The notes under the pieces are model-generated. The model was not told where the DNA came from. It searched no databases and saw only the letters and a list, made by a program, of their open reading frames with translations. The position numbers and the translations under genes are program-made. Shown piece after piece: positions 12,001 through 21,400 of a stretch of DNA of 64,000 nucleotides (the first letter of the stretch is position 1; each line of letters begins with the position of its first letter). Source of the DNA: Carposina sasakii (Eukaryota > Arthropoda > Insecta > Lepidoptera > Carposinidae); assembly GCA_014607495.2 (NCBI GenBank), contig CP053154.1, forward strand, positions 7,936,001 through 8,000,000. Reading direction: 5' to 3'.

Positions 12001-12805
12001 TAAGTCCCACGTGATAAGCCTACCGCTCATATTTTTATAGCATTTATCATAATTTTTTACTATATGTTAGATACCACCGCGAGCAGGCATCCGTGGAGTA
12101 ACGCCGCCCGCCTTACCGCCGCGACAACTCTCCGCCGCCGCAGAACTTAATTCTGCTAACAGGTACGTAGTGATTACATAGATAGAAGCTACCTTATAGT
12201 ATATGTATGCATGACTTCGTATGTGTGATTCCCGTTTTGAATGTACACCTAATGTAAGTGCGAGGGGACATTGACGGCTGATTGGTCTACTTGGTAGTTA
12301 CGCCGCGCTATAGGATCTGTGTTCGAATCCCGGTTCAAACACTGATATGGTGAATATCGATGTTTGTTTCCGAGTCTGGATGCTTTTACATACTTATGTT
12401 TAGTATATTTCCGTAGAAAAAAATTACATCCGGGATAAAATGTAGCATTTCTCCAGCTCTAGACTACCTATGTACCAAATTTAATTTAAATCAGTTCTGT
12501 CAGAAATAATAGTCGTGCACAGGTAACAAACCAACATACCTTCTTTCGCATTTATATTAATTAGAGTGATAATGTTGCAGAATGCCAGGGTCCCGTGAAA
12601 ACAGTACTTTACACGCTTACTTTTGCACTTATAACACTACTTGCAATGATAATGTTCCAGAACGCCAGGGTCCCGCGAAGGCAGTCCGTTACACGCGGGC
12701 CGGCAGGGCTCCGTCAGCGGCTTCAGCACCGCCAACCCCTTCAGCCCGCAGCGAGCCGCCGCCTTCGTCATCCCACAACGACGCCCTTCCGTCGACAGGC
12801 AGTAG
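1..12805 (+). CDS. MADD: MADD / Rab3-GEF (DENN-domain Rab3 exchange factor), C-terminal half, partial at 5' end
   Basis: Exchange factor for Rab3/Rab27-type GTPases on secretory vesicles; the catalytic DENN domains lie upstream of this window. Exons read: <1-114, 303-640, 1280-1421, 1974-2101, 2966-3091, 3949-3990, 6590-6662, 7106-7152, 8114-8308, 10875-11080, 11396-11780, 12071-12162, 12661-12805. All have AG/GT borders and matching phases (677 codons). Conserved family blocks seen are [17 protein letters not shown] and [19 protein letters not shown] (exon 2), [17 protein letters not shown] (exon 4), [10 protein letters not shown] (exon 5), FVLEEFNPKTRQ (exons 7-8) and [19 protein letters not shown] (exon 9). 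After 8308 the protein becomes a Pro/Arg/Ser-rich tail I do not recognise from MADD, with PPDR repeats (10875-11080) and a heptad array (11396-11780). The stop TAG is at 12803-12805. Family identity is strong; the last three exons are less certain. Confidence 0.9.
2340..2525. repeat. Dispersed repeat with 'ggagatgcagctgat' motif
   Basis: Shares phrases such as 'gttgctagcttat', 'ggagatgcagctgat' and 'catcagcacagg' with 48860-49260 and 50865-51020, and in reverse orientation with 21468-21581 and 21715-21800. A lepidopteran interspersed element of unknown class, here in a MADD intron. Confidence 0.6.
2635..2935 (-). mobile_element. tRNA-derived SINE, minus strand, in a MADD intron
   Basis: Read on the minus strand, 2935-2850 has a Pol III A-box-like stretch (gatagtccagtgattaag) and a B-box-like stretch (agttcgatcct), followed by a body with 'gctttccaaggcacg' and a GC-rich 'ggaaagacaacatgacc' (+ sense) segment familiar from moth SINEs. 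Exact ends unclear. Confidence 0.5.
3115..3245. mobile_element. Palindromic MITE, family A, copy 1
   Basis: Terminal inverted repeats GCCCCCTGATTACGTAA ... TACGTAATCAAGGGGC with a GC-rich centre (gagcgctcgttgcgcgc). No ORF. Other copies: 14005-14186, 38528-38650, 39800-40130, 63464-63652. Lies in a MADD intron. Confidence 0.75.
3991..6589 (+). other. MADD intron, 2.6 kb, with two GC-rich islands
   Basis: Mostly AT-rich. Two GC-rich patches interrupt it: 4710-4910 (ends CTAAAGGATTTCGAG before GTACTA) and 5090-5420 (many CG dinucleotides, CCGCGCCCC runs). Each ends in a weak donor-like GAG|GT but lacks a convincing acceptor and a frame that fits the phase-0 flanking exons. They may be an internal promoter, unused exons or transposon remnants. 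Confidence 0.4.
7242..7349 (+). CDS. MADD: Alternative last exon of MADD
   Basis: After the exon ending at 7152 (phase 0), a pyrimidine-rich stretch ending TTGTAG at 7241 is followed by 35 in-frame codons ([12 protein letters not shown]... ending NIAPYVS) and TAG at 7347-7349. There is no splice donor before the stop. An AATAAA lies about 510 bp downstream (7862-7867). Using it would replace the normal ADQICYAV... continuation (exon 8114-8308) and remove the whole Pro-rich tail. The sequence has the codon look of real coding DNA, but I cannot match it to a known MADD isoform. An unused relic exon is possible. Confidence 0.5.
   Translation, partial: AEKVVLELHRFFSIWLSRYYVEISGNELNIAPYVS
7350..7890 (+). 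promoter_or_regulatory. Candidate short-isoform 3' UTR with poly(A) signal
   Basis: AT-rich stretch after the alternative stop. AATAAA sits at 7862-7867, about 510 bp after the stop and before the next acceptor at 8113. It would define a truncated MADD transcript if the 7242 exon is used. Confidence 0.35.
8508..9557. mobile_element. Non-autonomous TIR element (~1.05 kb) in MADD intron
   Basis: Starts GCCCGGCTAGCACGGCCA and ends TGGTCGTGCTAGCCCGGC, near-perfect inverted termini. Subterminal regions at both ends are rich in TATCGATA / ATCGATAAA-type motifs. No transposase ORF. A second element is nested inside (9033-9290). Confidence 0.7.
9033..9290 (-). mobile_element. Retroposon nested in the 8508-9557 element, 12-bp target duplication
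   Basis: Flanked by perfect direct repeats CATGTTAGAGCA (9021-9032 and 9291-9302). The left side begins with a TTATTATTTATTATTATT run, the complement of an A-rich tail, so the insert lies on the minus strand. Body contains 'gatgccacggttgttggcg'. Class not identified. Confidence 0.65.
9558..10874. other. Rest of MADD intron: repeat-derived, no gene
   Basis: Contains a GC-rich repeat-like patch (9715-9820, repeated 'gtccggg' and 'gtctggg' phrases) and 'caatgatacggggcc' (9950-9964), which recurs at 36606-36620. Small ORFs here have no recognisable content. Confidence 0.4.
11396..11780 (+). CDS. MADD: MADD exon made of a heptapeptide repeat array
   Basis: The exon is bordered by CCTAG|GTCTCC and CCCACT|GTAAGT, entering in phase 2 and leaving in phase 0, so it fits both neighbours. 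Positions 11433-11705 encode 13 tandem heptads of consensus SRTDxLP (variants [28 protein letters not shown]), a 21-bp minisatellite in frame. It is followed by a Pro-rich run. Low-complexity, probably disordered, with repeated Ser/Thr next to Arg that could be phosphorylated (inference). Confidence 0.75.
11433..11705 (+). repeat. 21-bp coding minisatellite, 13 units
   Basis: Units of the form tta-ccc-tcc-cgt-acg-gat-acc repeat with 21-bp period and no indels, so the frame is kept throughout. Substitutions between units are mostly at third positions or conservative. Confidence 0.9.
11836..11870 (+). repeat. Short copy of the 'cacgcctttatccc' dispersed repeat
   Basis: Matches the left end of 22082-22335 and, inverted, the right end of 45838-46105 (ataatcacgcctttatccc then gcggggtaggcagagc, one base changed). 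Lies in a MADD intron. Confidence 0.6.
12270..12400 (+). mobile_element. tRNA-derived SINE fragment
   Basis: A-box-like 'tggtctacttggtagttac' and B-box-like 'gttcgaatccc' are spaced as in a tRNA, followed by the moth-SINE phrase 'gatgtttgtttccgagtctgg'. Lies in the last MADD intron. Confidence 0.55.
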
Positions 12806-12839
12806 TCTTGCACTTGCTAACTTTACGGCTTCAATGTAA
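12581..12839 (+). CDS. MADD: Possible alternative terminal exon of MADD (upstream duplicated acceptor)
   Basis: TGTTGCAG|AATGCCAGGGTCCCG at 12573-12595 is repeated 80 bp later as TGTTCCAG|AACGCCAGGGTCCCG (12653-12675). Both acceptors suit the phase-2 donor at 12162. The second gives a GC3-rich 48-codon end finishing SVDRQ (stop 12803-12805), which I take as the main form. The first, because 80 is not a multiple of 3, reads the same DNA in another frame and ends at 12839. Confidence 0.35.
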
Positions 12840-13230
12840 CAGTTTTACGAGCGACAACGAAAAAATACAAACATTTTCACCAATAGGAGTATTGTGACTT
12901 ATGTTCCTGTGTCGCCTAGATCGGGCCATATTGATACTAATATGTATATTTCAAACAAAAATACCTAAGTTCAGCTAGGTATCAAAGTTCTGCCTGTCTA
13001 TATGTTACTCTCTTTTACATATGAAATCAAATCTTCTTTCTGATAGGTCACAGTTTAATCTGAGAGGCCACAAGAAAACTGAATACCTACCTGCTACAAT
13101 ATCTCAAGCAAAAGACCCCATCTTTTAATATAAAGATATTTTGTCAATATTATCAAAACTGTAAGTAGGTATGTGAAAGTGAAAAACTGCGAATTGTAGT
13201 CGTCCCCGTAGTGTACGTTCCAATAAACTA
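12806..13230 (+). promoter_or_regulatory. MADD 3' UTR with candidate poly(A) signals
   Basis: AT-rich non-coding DNA after the stop. AATAAA occurs at 13222-13227 and again at 13921-13926, so the UTR could be 0.4 or 1.1 kb. No coding signal seen. Confidence 0.4.
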
Positions 13231-14004
13231 TCAGCTAATCCGCTAATGAAGTATTTTGTACCCGAATAAGTAAACATTTTGTAGCAAAAAAATATTTGTC
13301 TATTTTTCGGTTATGAAAGTTGTTACCAATAATATATGCTGTTATTATAACAAGAGTATCGAAGGGATTGCGTACCTACTCGGTCACACAAAGTCTATTT
13401 CTGATTGTATACTCTACGCAATTTGCCGAACTGATCCCACAATAATATAAACTTATGAAAGTGATAAAATATAAAACAATACCTTTAGTATTAGACCTAA
13501 TATCAATAGGCTTTTGCCATGCGTTCCTAGTGTGTTATAACAACGGTAATATTTTTTATTGCATATAAAAATACAATAATGTTTTATAGCAGAGTTATAT
13601 TAAAGTTAATTAAAAAATGTTATCATTGCTTTGTATTTGTTCCAATATTTCAGAAAATATTATACCTACTTAAATAATTCATTTTAATGGAAAATAGCCC
13701 GTGTCTTTCTATCTATCATCTATTATTTAAGCTATTTCAAAGCCAAATTTTTTATATCATAGTATGTATGGGTTTATGTAACTTTACGTTCTTCGTTATT
13801 ATATAGGTATTATGTTAAGTTATTAGTACAGGTTAAACTTGTATGTTATGTTTGAATAGAGATGAATATTATTATTATATCAGCATAATATAATAGAGAT
13901 TCAAAAAATATTTTATTTCGAATAAAACTTAAATAACCTAATTTGTATACTTTGTGTTTTATTTAGCCTGTATTTTTTCAATGTTAATCTATTTAGTAAG
14001 ACCA

Positions 14005-14186
14005 GCCCCCTGATTACCTAATTTGCAAATGCCGAAGCAGCGCTACCGCGAAAATTGAGTGTGTGCGTGCGCGCAACGAGCGCTCGGCGTCCTCCCGCGT
14101 CCCGCACCTCGCCCAAGCACACACACATTTTCAATTTTCGCTATCACATTGCTTCGGTTCTGCTACTGCAACTTACGTCAGGGGGC
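14005..14186. mobile_element. Palindromic MITE, family A, copy 2
   Basis: GCCCCCTGATTACCTAATTT at the left and TTACGTCAGGGGGC at the right. The inner arms GTGTGTGCGTGCGC / CACACACA and 'cgaaaattga' / 'tcaattttcg' also pair. Just downstream of the MADD 3' UTR. Confidence 0.8.
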
Positions 14187-14228
14187 GGTAGATAACACTG
14201 AAACGTAAAAACTAACTTATTAAATATA

Positions 14229-14371
14229 TTATATAAAACGCCTCATTCACTTGCACCAACTCCTCAATTTCTTTAAAAGATAGCAAAATTATTTTCTTCT
14301 ACTGAATTATGTTTTAAAATAAAAACATTGAGGAGTTGGTTGGCAAGTGAACGGGGCGTTTAGTATAATTG
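14229..14371. mobile_element. Long hairpin with ~42-bp arms (MITE or hairpin RNA)
   Basis: Left arm 14229-14271 contains CATTCACTTGCACCAACTCC. Right arm 14326-14371 contains GGAGTTGGTTGGCAAGTGAA, pairing with few mismatches across a ~55-bp AT-rich loop. Outer bases TATATTATATAAAACGCC / GGCGTTTAGTATAA also pair. No ORF. Confidence 0.6.
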
Positions 14372-14388
14372 TGTAATTTAACAAGATA

Positions 14389-14450
14389 GTCGATTCCGGC
14401 AGTCACACCTTAAACCTAAACGTAATTAATCCTAAAAAATTTGGTTTAAG
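14389..14450. mobile_element. MITE family B, degraded copy
   Basis: GTCGATTCCGGCAGTCACAC then TTAAACCTAAACGTAA, the left arm of the family B palindrome seen whole at 17730-17874. The right arm is decayed. Confidence 0.6.
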
Positions 14451-14581
14451 CATGTCAAAAGCTATTCTAGCAGTCACTTTTCTGAAAGGTGGCGACTAAA
14501 TTTAATTTAAATTACGTTAATTTGACGTTTCAACGTTTCTTTTCCATTCACTTTAGGTTTATGCGTAAAAAGCTATTCAGA

Positions 14582-14686
14582 GGGGTAAGCACGAACATTT
14601 CGATAGTCCGTAACGCTAGCGTCAAACTGTCAATTCCTATAGATTTTGCTAGCGAGTCGTCGCGTAAAAAGGTTCGTGGTTACCCC
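14582..14686. mobile_element. MITE family D, copy 1
   Basis: GGGGTAAGCACGAAC ... GTTCGTGGTTACCCC inverted termini around 'cgatagtccgtaacgctagcg'. A second copy with 'cgacagtccgtaccgctatcg' is at 55235-55353. Confidence 0.7.
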
Positions 14687-15581
14687 ACTGGTGGTCAAGT
14701 TTAAAATTACTTAAGTTTAGGAGGCATCTAAAAGTTGGCGTTTAATTATACTTAAAAAATAAAGGTGCCTTTTTGGAGTCGTTGTCGCTTCAGCGAACAT
14801 TATATGTTGTTAAAACGTAAGGTTATTATAATAACTGCTGTTAGAGAAGTAACAGAATGGTAAAAAGGACGACAAGATTATGCACTCCTTTAAGAACTTC
14901 TGTGCCGGTTTTATTTTGTTTATTTTGATGTTTTAGGAACATTGGACCCGTTTCCAATGTTTTCTACAAAGTTTCCGTTGATTACTATCGCTCAAAATCA
15001 GTTTTTTTTTACTAAAGACATGGACGCATGGGCCATAGATTTCTTTGCCTTTTCTTTCGAGATGAAAAAAAAGTGTATTTTTTTCCTTTATCATTCATTT
15101 TATGGTCTTTCGTTCACTCTTTTCTTTTTTTGACGGCATATACTTACTGGCAAAACAGATTATTCAATTTTCGATTATCAGCTTTTTAGGTTTACGATAG
15201 AGTGCGGTCAGAATAGCTTTAGCGACTAAGATAAAAATTCAAACAACAATTTTATTGTTTTAAGCAGAAATAATAGGTTATATCGTGATTTAAATGATGT
15301 CATGATGTTACTTTTTTAAAGTAGAATATACCTATTAGGCGTGGTTTTTCTCCAATTTGATCAAAATACATGAATTTACGCGTACAATGAAAATTTAAAT
15401 TTACTAAATTTAAACTCATTCCACACTCAGACCACAGTTCTTGACTAATTTTTGGTAGAAATTCTTAACAAGGAATTCAAAGTTTGTGTAAAATAAAAAC
15501 TCAATTTCTTTTATGTAATAGAATGTGTTCCACAACTACGAGTAAAATAACAATACAAAAATAACAATAAAATTACAAGTC

Positions 15582-15587
15582 TTTATT
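15582..15587 (-). terminator. Candidate poly(A) signal for the minus-strand gene
   Basis: AATAAA on the minus strand followed by a T/G-rich stretch, about 2.7 kb beyond the stop codon at 18265. Plausible but distant. Confidence 0.25.
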
Positions 15588-17729
15588 TACGACATTTAGA
15601 CAATCCAAATGAAACGCACTTTGTGTGCATTGGAATAAATCTAATCGCTAACAACATTCACAATTTTCATATTGAAGTACTAAACTAATACTAACTTTAA
15701 AATTTTAATATACTATGTACTTATCTATACCTATGTTGTTATCTATTATAGTAGAGGTACATGTACATTTTTAAACCTAATAATTAATGATAACTGATTA
15801 GAAGCAACATTTGGTTACTATTGCCATCGACTTGAGCGGTCTTATAAACTTCTGTCTAAAAGGATCTGTAGGTACTTACATCTATTATCAAGTACCGCCA
15901 ACTTCACTGGCAACCATAATGTGCCGCTACTTTAGTGTTATGGCCAATTGCAACAAAACTATGAGATAAATACATAGATAGCTATACCTATATGATAAAA
16001 TTAAACCCAAAAAACGTGTATCGGGATCCCAAGACTAGCGTAAGAGTATGGGCAATCGAAAATTAAAATGGCGCCCAACGTCCGATAAGCCGACGGCGGC
16101 GGCAGGTAAATAGGTAGATGCACCCAACAGCTACCACCCAGTCAGCTGTGGTGTTCGTCCGCAGTGGTGACGATTACCTCAGTCTTTTAAGATCATTTTC
16201 AATTAAACACATTGTTTAATTACTTAATTATTAAACAAATCTCTTATTAAATAAAAAGTATCAATCATCACCATTGCTGGGGACGAACGAAACTTTTTTT
16301 CCCACTCGTCCCCAGTGGGGACGACAGGTTAGGGACGACCGGGAATAAACGCATTTTAATGGCTGCTATAGTTTAGAGATCCCCTAAAATTGTAATAAAC
16401 AACTAATAGACAACCAGTAACGCTGTCAAATAACATGGGTAGGTACATATTTTAATCAGTCTCAAATTAGACGCCCTGCCCCGTAAATGAAGGAAGGAAC
16501 TTCTGCCGAGTCACGATTCTCTCACTAGGTACTACTACTATCACAGATAGCAGGACCTGCCCCAGTAGTCGTGACATCGGCAAAATCACATATTATCTCT
16601 AGGGGGCGGCGTAACTGATTTTGCTAAATCCTTTTCCAAAATTCGTTTAGCAAGATCACTTAAAAGGTAAAAGTTTAATAAAAAAATAAAACCTACGTCA
16701 ACGTTACTAGCTAAGTAGACCCATTTAGCTTTGAAGTTTAATAGTAGGTACCTAATCAATCACATTATCCATGAAGGACTTAATTTATCATTATGTGTAC
16801 TTACATTAGTAGTCAAAGTAATTTTAAAATATTCAGTCTGTCAGTACCTGTCTATAAGCAAACCAATATTTTATTTACATAATTTTTAAGTGGCTAACTT
16901 ATAGGAAGGTACTTTTCCAGTCACAACAGATAAAAAAATCAGTTTTATTAAGAAACAGGCGTCTCATGAAACCATGGAGATGTGTACTATAGTGTGCATG
17001 AGATCGGCAAATACGTGGACTACCATAACTTACTTATAGGACCTACTCATGCAAACAGAAAACAATTCATACAAAATATTAAAATTTACATTTTGACAGA
17101 AGTTGTCAATGATGGACTTTCTATCAACCTGTAGGTATCTAAACATCAAAATGATTAGCTTCTGATGATGATATAGGTAGGTAATAAAATTATGATCAAC
17201 ATAATGAGATCAAAATTCGATTTTGCTCCTTATGTGGATGGAATGATTTCCGTCTGCATCAATTAGTAAGTAGGTAATACTTATCACATTTTGGTACAAA
17301 CAGAGGTAGATACTGAACTCCCCGAGTCAATTAGTCAAAGATTTCAATGGTTACACACATTTTTCCCAAAAGTAAAACTTCACGCTACAGTGGCGCCAAC
17401 TGTTGAGCATAAAAACTGTGTACACGGATTACGTAATTAATGTGTAACACATTGTAGTAAGTATTTACAATATCTCCTCGTATAGTCTCACTATTGCATC
17501 CTAAATTGGTAGTACACCACATAATACCAATACTTAATCTTATCTCCCATAATAATGTAAGAATATATAAATGTTGTCTAGTGGAGACACTGGGTCAAGT
17601 AAGTACCTAATATAAATTTATTGTTAGTAGGTACAAGAAAATAAAAATAAAAAACATAAAATTCGAAGGTAGGCCCTTAAAATTCGAACTCGCTCGCGAT
17701 AACTTTAAGTAGCCAACCAACCACATTAT

Positions 17730-17874
17730 GGTCGATTTCGGCAGTCACACTTAAACCTAAACGTAAAATTAGTCCTACCCTACCTGTCCTTTTCTCTCAG
17801 CAATTTTAAGTACGGAGAGAGATAGACCTGACTAAGATTAGGTTTAGGTTTAAGTGTGAATGCCGGAATCGACC
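17730..17874. mobile_element. MITE family B, complete copy
   Basis: Near-perfect palindrome with termini GGTCGATTTCGGCAGTCACA ... GTGAATGCCGGAATCGACC and inner TTAAACCTAAACGTAAA / TTAGGTTTAGGTTTAA. About 145 bp, no ORF. Confidence 0.8.
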
Positions 17875-18264
17875 CTATTATGCGGTGATGTTAAACTAAC
17901 ACGTTACTGAGTACCTACCAAATAGATAGGTACCACTAAAATAAGATTTGAAACAAGAATAATAACAGAAATACTATAAAAGTCAAAAAATAAAAACAAA
18001 CAGAGGTCCTGCCCTCCAAAAGACAGGTGCCTTCAAAAAATGAAAAAAACATCAATCAATTACGTAGGGTAGTCTCATTTCTACCTAAAACTTGCCCTGG
18101 CGTTAACTCAAAGAGTCCTCAATTTAAAAACTCTTATGCCGATGACACAAAGTGTTGGTAGGTGTACACATACCTACTTCAAAATACGATGGGTATTTTT
18201 ACTCAGTGTTCTTCGGCACTCTATTGGCTTTCCCGTAAACAGTTATTCGGTGTTCTACGCCTCT

Positions 18265-18474
18265 TCATCGCTTCTTTCTCGGCTCTTTCTCGCTTTGCTT
18301 ATTAAGAAGCGTATTCATTTTCTCTCTTGTTTCCTGGTCGGTATTTTCAACCAAATTCCGCATAATTTTCGACGACGACGCCTCATTTATCGAATGAAGC
18401 TGAGACAAAAGAAAATCGCTTTCGTCATTTAATTCTTTGTCAATTTCTTCATATAGCATCATAGATGTAGCTGT
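18265..18474 (-). CDS. Last exon of the MGA-domain-like gene
   Basis: TTAATTTTCAG|ACAGCTACATC acceptor, 69 codons (TATSMMLYEEIDKEL ... SEKEPRKKR) and TGA. Acidic, helix-forming look with a basic end. Phase 0 agrees with the upstream exon. Confidence 0.75.
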   Translation of the reverse strand, partial: TATSMMLYEEIDKELNDESDFLLSQLHSINEASSSKIMRNLVENTDQETREKMNTLLNKQSEKEPRKKR

Positions 18475-21400
18475 CTGAAAATTAATAAACTGAACTAAAT
18501 ACATACCCACCCTATTAATTTAGATTTACCTACTCCCTTTAAGGTGTCTACACACCAAAGCCGCCGACCCGGCGGCGGCACGAACTTGTCGGGTTAGTGG
18601 CGGTTATAACTTGGCTTGTTTCAAAATGAGGCCACCGCCGGCCTTGCCCGGTGGGTTATGCCGGCGGGCGCCGCTTTGGTCTGTAGACACCTTTATGTCG
18701 ACCAGCCCAATGTGTCGGACAGTACTTATAGTCCAGTCAAAATAGACATTCAAGGTTACATTAATTCGCACCTTGCTAAAAATTTGCATGAATGTTGGGA
18801 ACACCATTACATACAATTTGTCAATTATCCACATCAATCCAATGTGTGGAAAATTTTTTATTGAAGGTCAAATGTTGCAAAAATCGGTTTTTTGAGTTTT
18901 CCAGCTAAACGGTAAGTTCTATCATGAAAATAGGTGAGACAAAAATTATTCATCATCCAATTATCTACAAAAATTGTTCATACACTTTTTTTCCTAAGAA
19001 TCGCCATTTCGGAGATATAGCGATGCAAAATGTTGAAAAAGTTGTGTTATTCATAATATGCACACGTTTCCGCGCCACCCGTGAGGTAGTGTACATGACG
19101 CGTTTTTTTTTACGTGGTTTCCCCGGTAGGCCTATTCCACGATCTATTGTGGTTCTGTTGAGTTAAAAAACTATTTTATTAAATTTAAAATGGTACTATA
19201 GTAAATGACAAGAGCGGTGTAAGTAATGAGTAAATTGAAAAAATTATTCGTCTGATAGATACTCGTTTAATGGAACATAATCCATACTGTCTTGCACTTC
19301 TTCTCCTTCTTCTTCTTCTTCTTCTTCTTATTCTTCTTCTTCTTATTCTTCTTCTTCCTCCTGCTGGGTACAAATAAATTGTTCAAAGAGCGATGCATCA
19401 GATGTCTCCTCGCCTATATCGTAAGAATCCTCTTCTTCTGGCGATTAAACATTGGAGCACGATTGGCCTCGACAACTGATACATGCTAATGAACAAAACA
19501 ACCCAACTTTTTTACAGCCGCATTTAGCATTACACCCCGTTTTGCAATTGCAAAAAATTGAATTGAGGAGTTTTTCCGGTGCAGGAGGGAGTAAAGTCTG
19601 AACTGGTTCCAATATATTGTCAATTAACTTCCAACCCCAGTCTTCTCCAATGTTCAATCGCCAGAAGAAGAGGATTCTTACGATATAGGCGAGGAGACAT
19701 CTGATGCATCGCTCTTTGAACAATTTATTTGTACCCAGCAGGAAGAAGAAGAATAAGAAGAAGAAGGAGAAGAAGTGCAAGACAGTATGGATTATGTTCC
19801 ATTAAACGAGTATCTATCAGACGAATAATTTTTTCAATTTACTCATTACTTACACCGCTCTTGTCATTTACTATAGTACCATTTCAAATTTAATAAAATA
19901 GTTTTTTAACTCAACAGAACCACAATAGATCGTGGAATAGGCCTACCGGGGAAACCACGTAAAAAAACGCGTCATGTACACTACCTCACGGATGGCGCGG
20001 AAACGTGTGCATATTATGAATAACACAACTTTTTCAACATTTTGCATCGCTATATCTCCGAAATGGCGATTCTTAGGAAAAAAAGTGTATGAACAATTTT
20101 TGTAGATAATTGGATGATGAATAATTTTTGTCTCACCTATTTTCATGATAGAACTTACCGTTTAGCTGGAAAACTCAAAAAACCGATTTTTGCAACATTT
20201 GACCTTCAATAAAAAAATTTCCACACATTGGATTGATGTGGATAATTGACAAATTGTATGTAATGGTGTTCCCAATATTCATGCAAATTTTTAGCAAGGT
20301 GCGAATTAATGTAACCTTACCCCTATTTTTGTAGCTAATTTGACTGGACTATTAGGTACCTACCTCCACGGAAATTTGAACTTCCGAATAGTAACGCCTG
20401 ATACAATTAAATTAAGTACCTACCTACTTCGACGTCAATCATAGCCCTATTAGTAGAACACCAATGGGGTCTTAGTTAAGAATTTTCTGACAACTATACA
20501 AATTGCCTGGATAGATGGCGTTAGCGAATCTCCTACAAGAAATTCTGTATGGAGAGGTGAGGGGGCAAATTCATAGTCAAAGGGGCAAGCAATGCCATCT
20601 ATTTTTGACAGTTATTTTAACTTGTCAGATAATCCCTCATTATATATAGTCTAACTAAGGATTTATTCAGCACTGTAGACCACTAAACTAATGTGGATGA
20701 ACCGATACACATTGTAAAATAGAAACTAGGAACGTCTATGTTTGTAGCTAGATATACTAAAAGGGTCGATTCTCACCATTGTGTTATTATTACTTGTACA
20801 TTATATTTCAATGATTCTTCACACTTACGTAATATTAGTCAGGTTTATCTTTCTCCGTTCTTAAAATACCTAAATGGCTTAGCTAGAGAGAAAAGGACAG
20901 TAAGTGTGACGGTCAGATACGACAATAAAATTAAATTAAAATGTGCTAACCTCAACTTTTTTATTTTTGGAGTTTCCAGCTGTATCTTTTAAACGTTTTG
21001 TAGTTAATAAAACAGTCTTATGTCGTAATCCATGTTTAGTGAGAATCTGAAAAAAAAATTAAACTTCGTTCAGAAAATATTGAGTAAGCTATGAGCAAGA
21101 ATAGGTATGTATTGTTGTTGAACTTTGAACCTAAACGCAAAGGTATAAATACATATTGTGTATTGCTCATGACTGTACCTACCAAAGTAAGTAGGTACCT
21201 ACTCATCATCTAAAACAAATATACCTACTCATCATCATAAGTACATAGGTAAATATACCATTTTATCTGGGAATAAGTATGGAAAAAAACGAGCGTAGTT
21301 AAACGCACTAAATAAAACAACTAAAATGAACTAAGTTCTATATAGGTACTAAATTTCGTTTACTTAGGGATATCCCCGGGCTGTCAACCTAATGGGTACC

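Larger units (their letters stand above)
13230..18264. other. Intergenic region between convergent MADD and the MGA-domain-like gene
   Basis: About 5 kb without a credible gene. It holds MITEs at 14005-14186, 14389-14450, 14582-14686 and 17730-17874, a hairpin at 14229-14371, and a minus-strand poly(A) candidate at 15582-15587. Short ORFs (14489-14704, 14942-15133) are AT-rich or overlap MITEs. Confidence 0.5.
18728..20353. mobile_element. Foldback element with ~0.7-kb inverted arms
   Basis: Arms 18728-19457 and 19645-20353 are inverted copies of each other with high identity, ending TAGTCCAGTCAAA / TTTGACTGGACTA. The 187-bp spacer (19458-19644) encodes, on the minus strand, a CXC-type Cys array that continues into the left arm. 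The structure looks like a transposon 3' end duplicated head-to-head rather than a classic two-ended transposon. Lies in the 18475-20950 intron. Confidence 0.85.

Noticed and set aside
16069..16080. TGGCGCCCAACG as a retroelement primer-binding site
   Set aside because: No LTR pair, gag or pol nearby; a chance or fossil match at best.
18924..19166. 80-aa ORF in the foldback left arm (also in the right arm at 19943-20146)
   Set aside because: Mirrored by the inverted arms and shows no domain; probably non-coding end sequence of the parent element.
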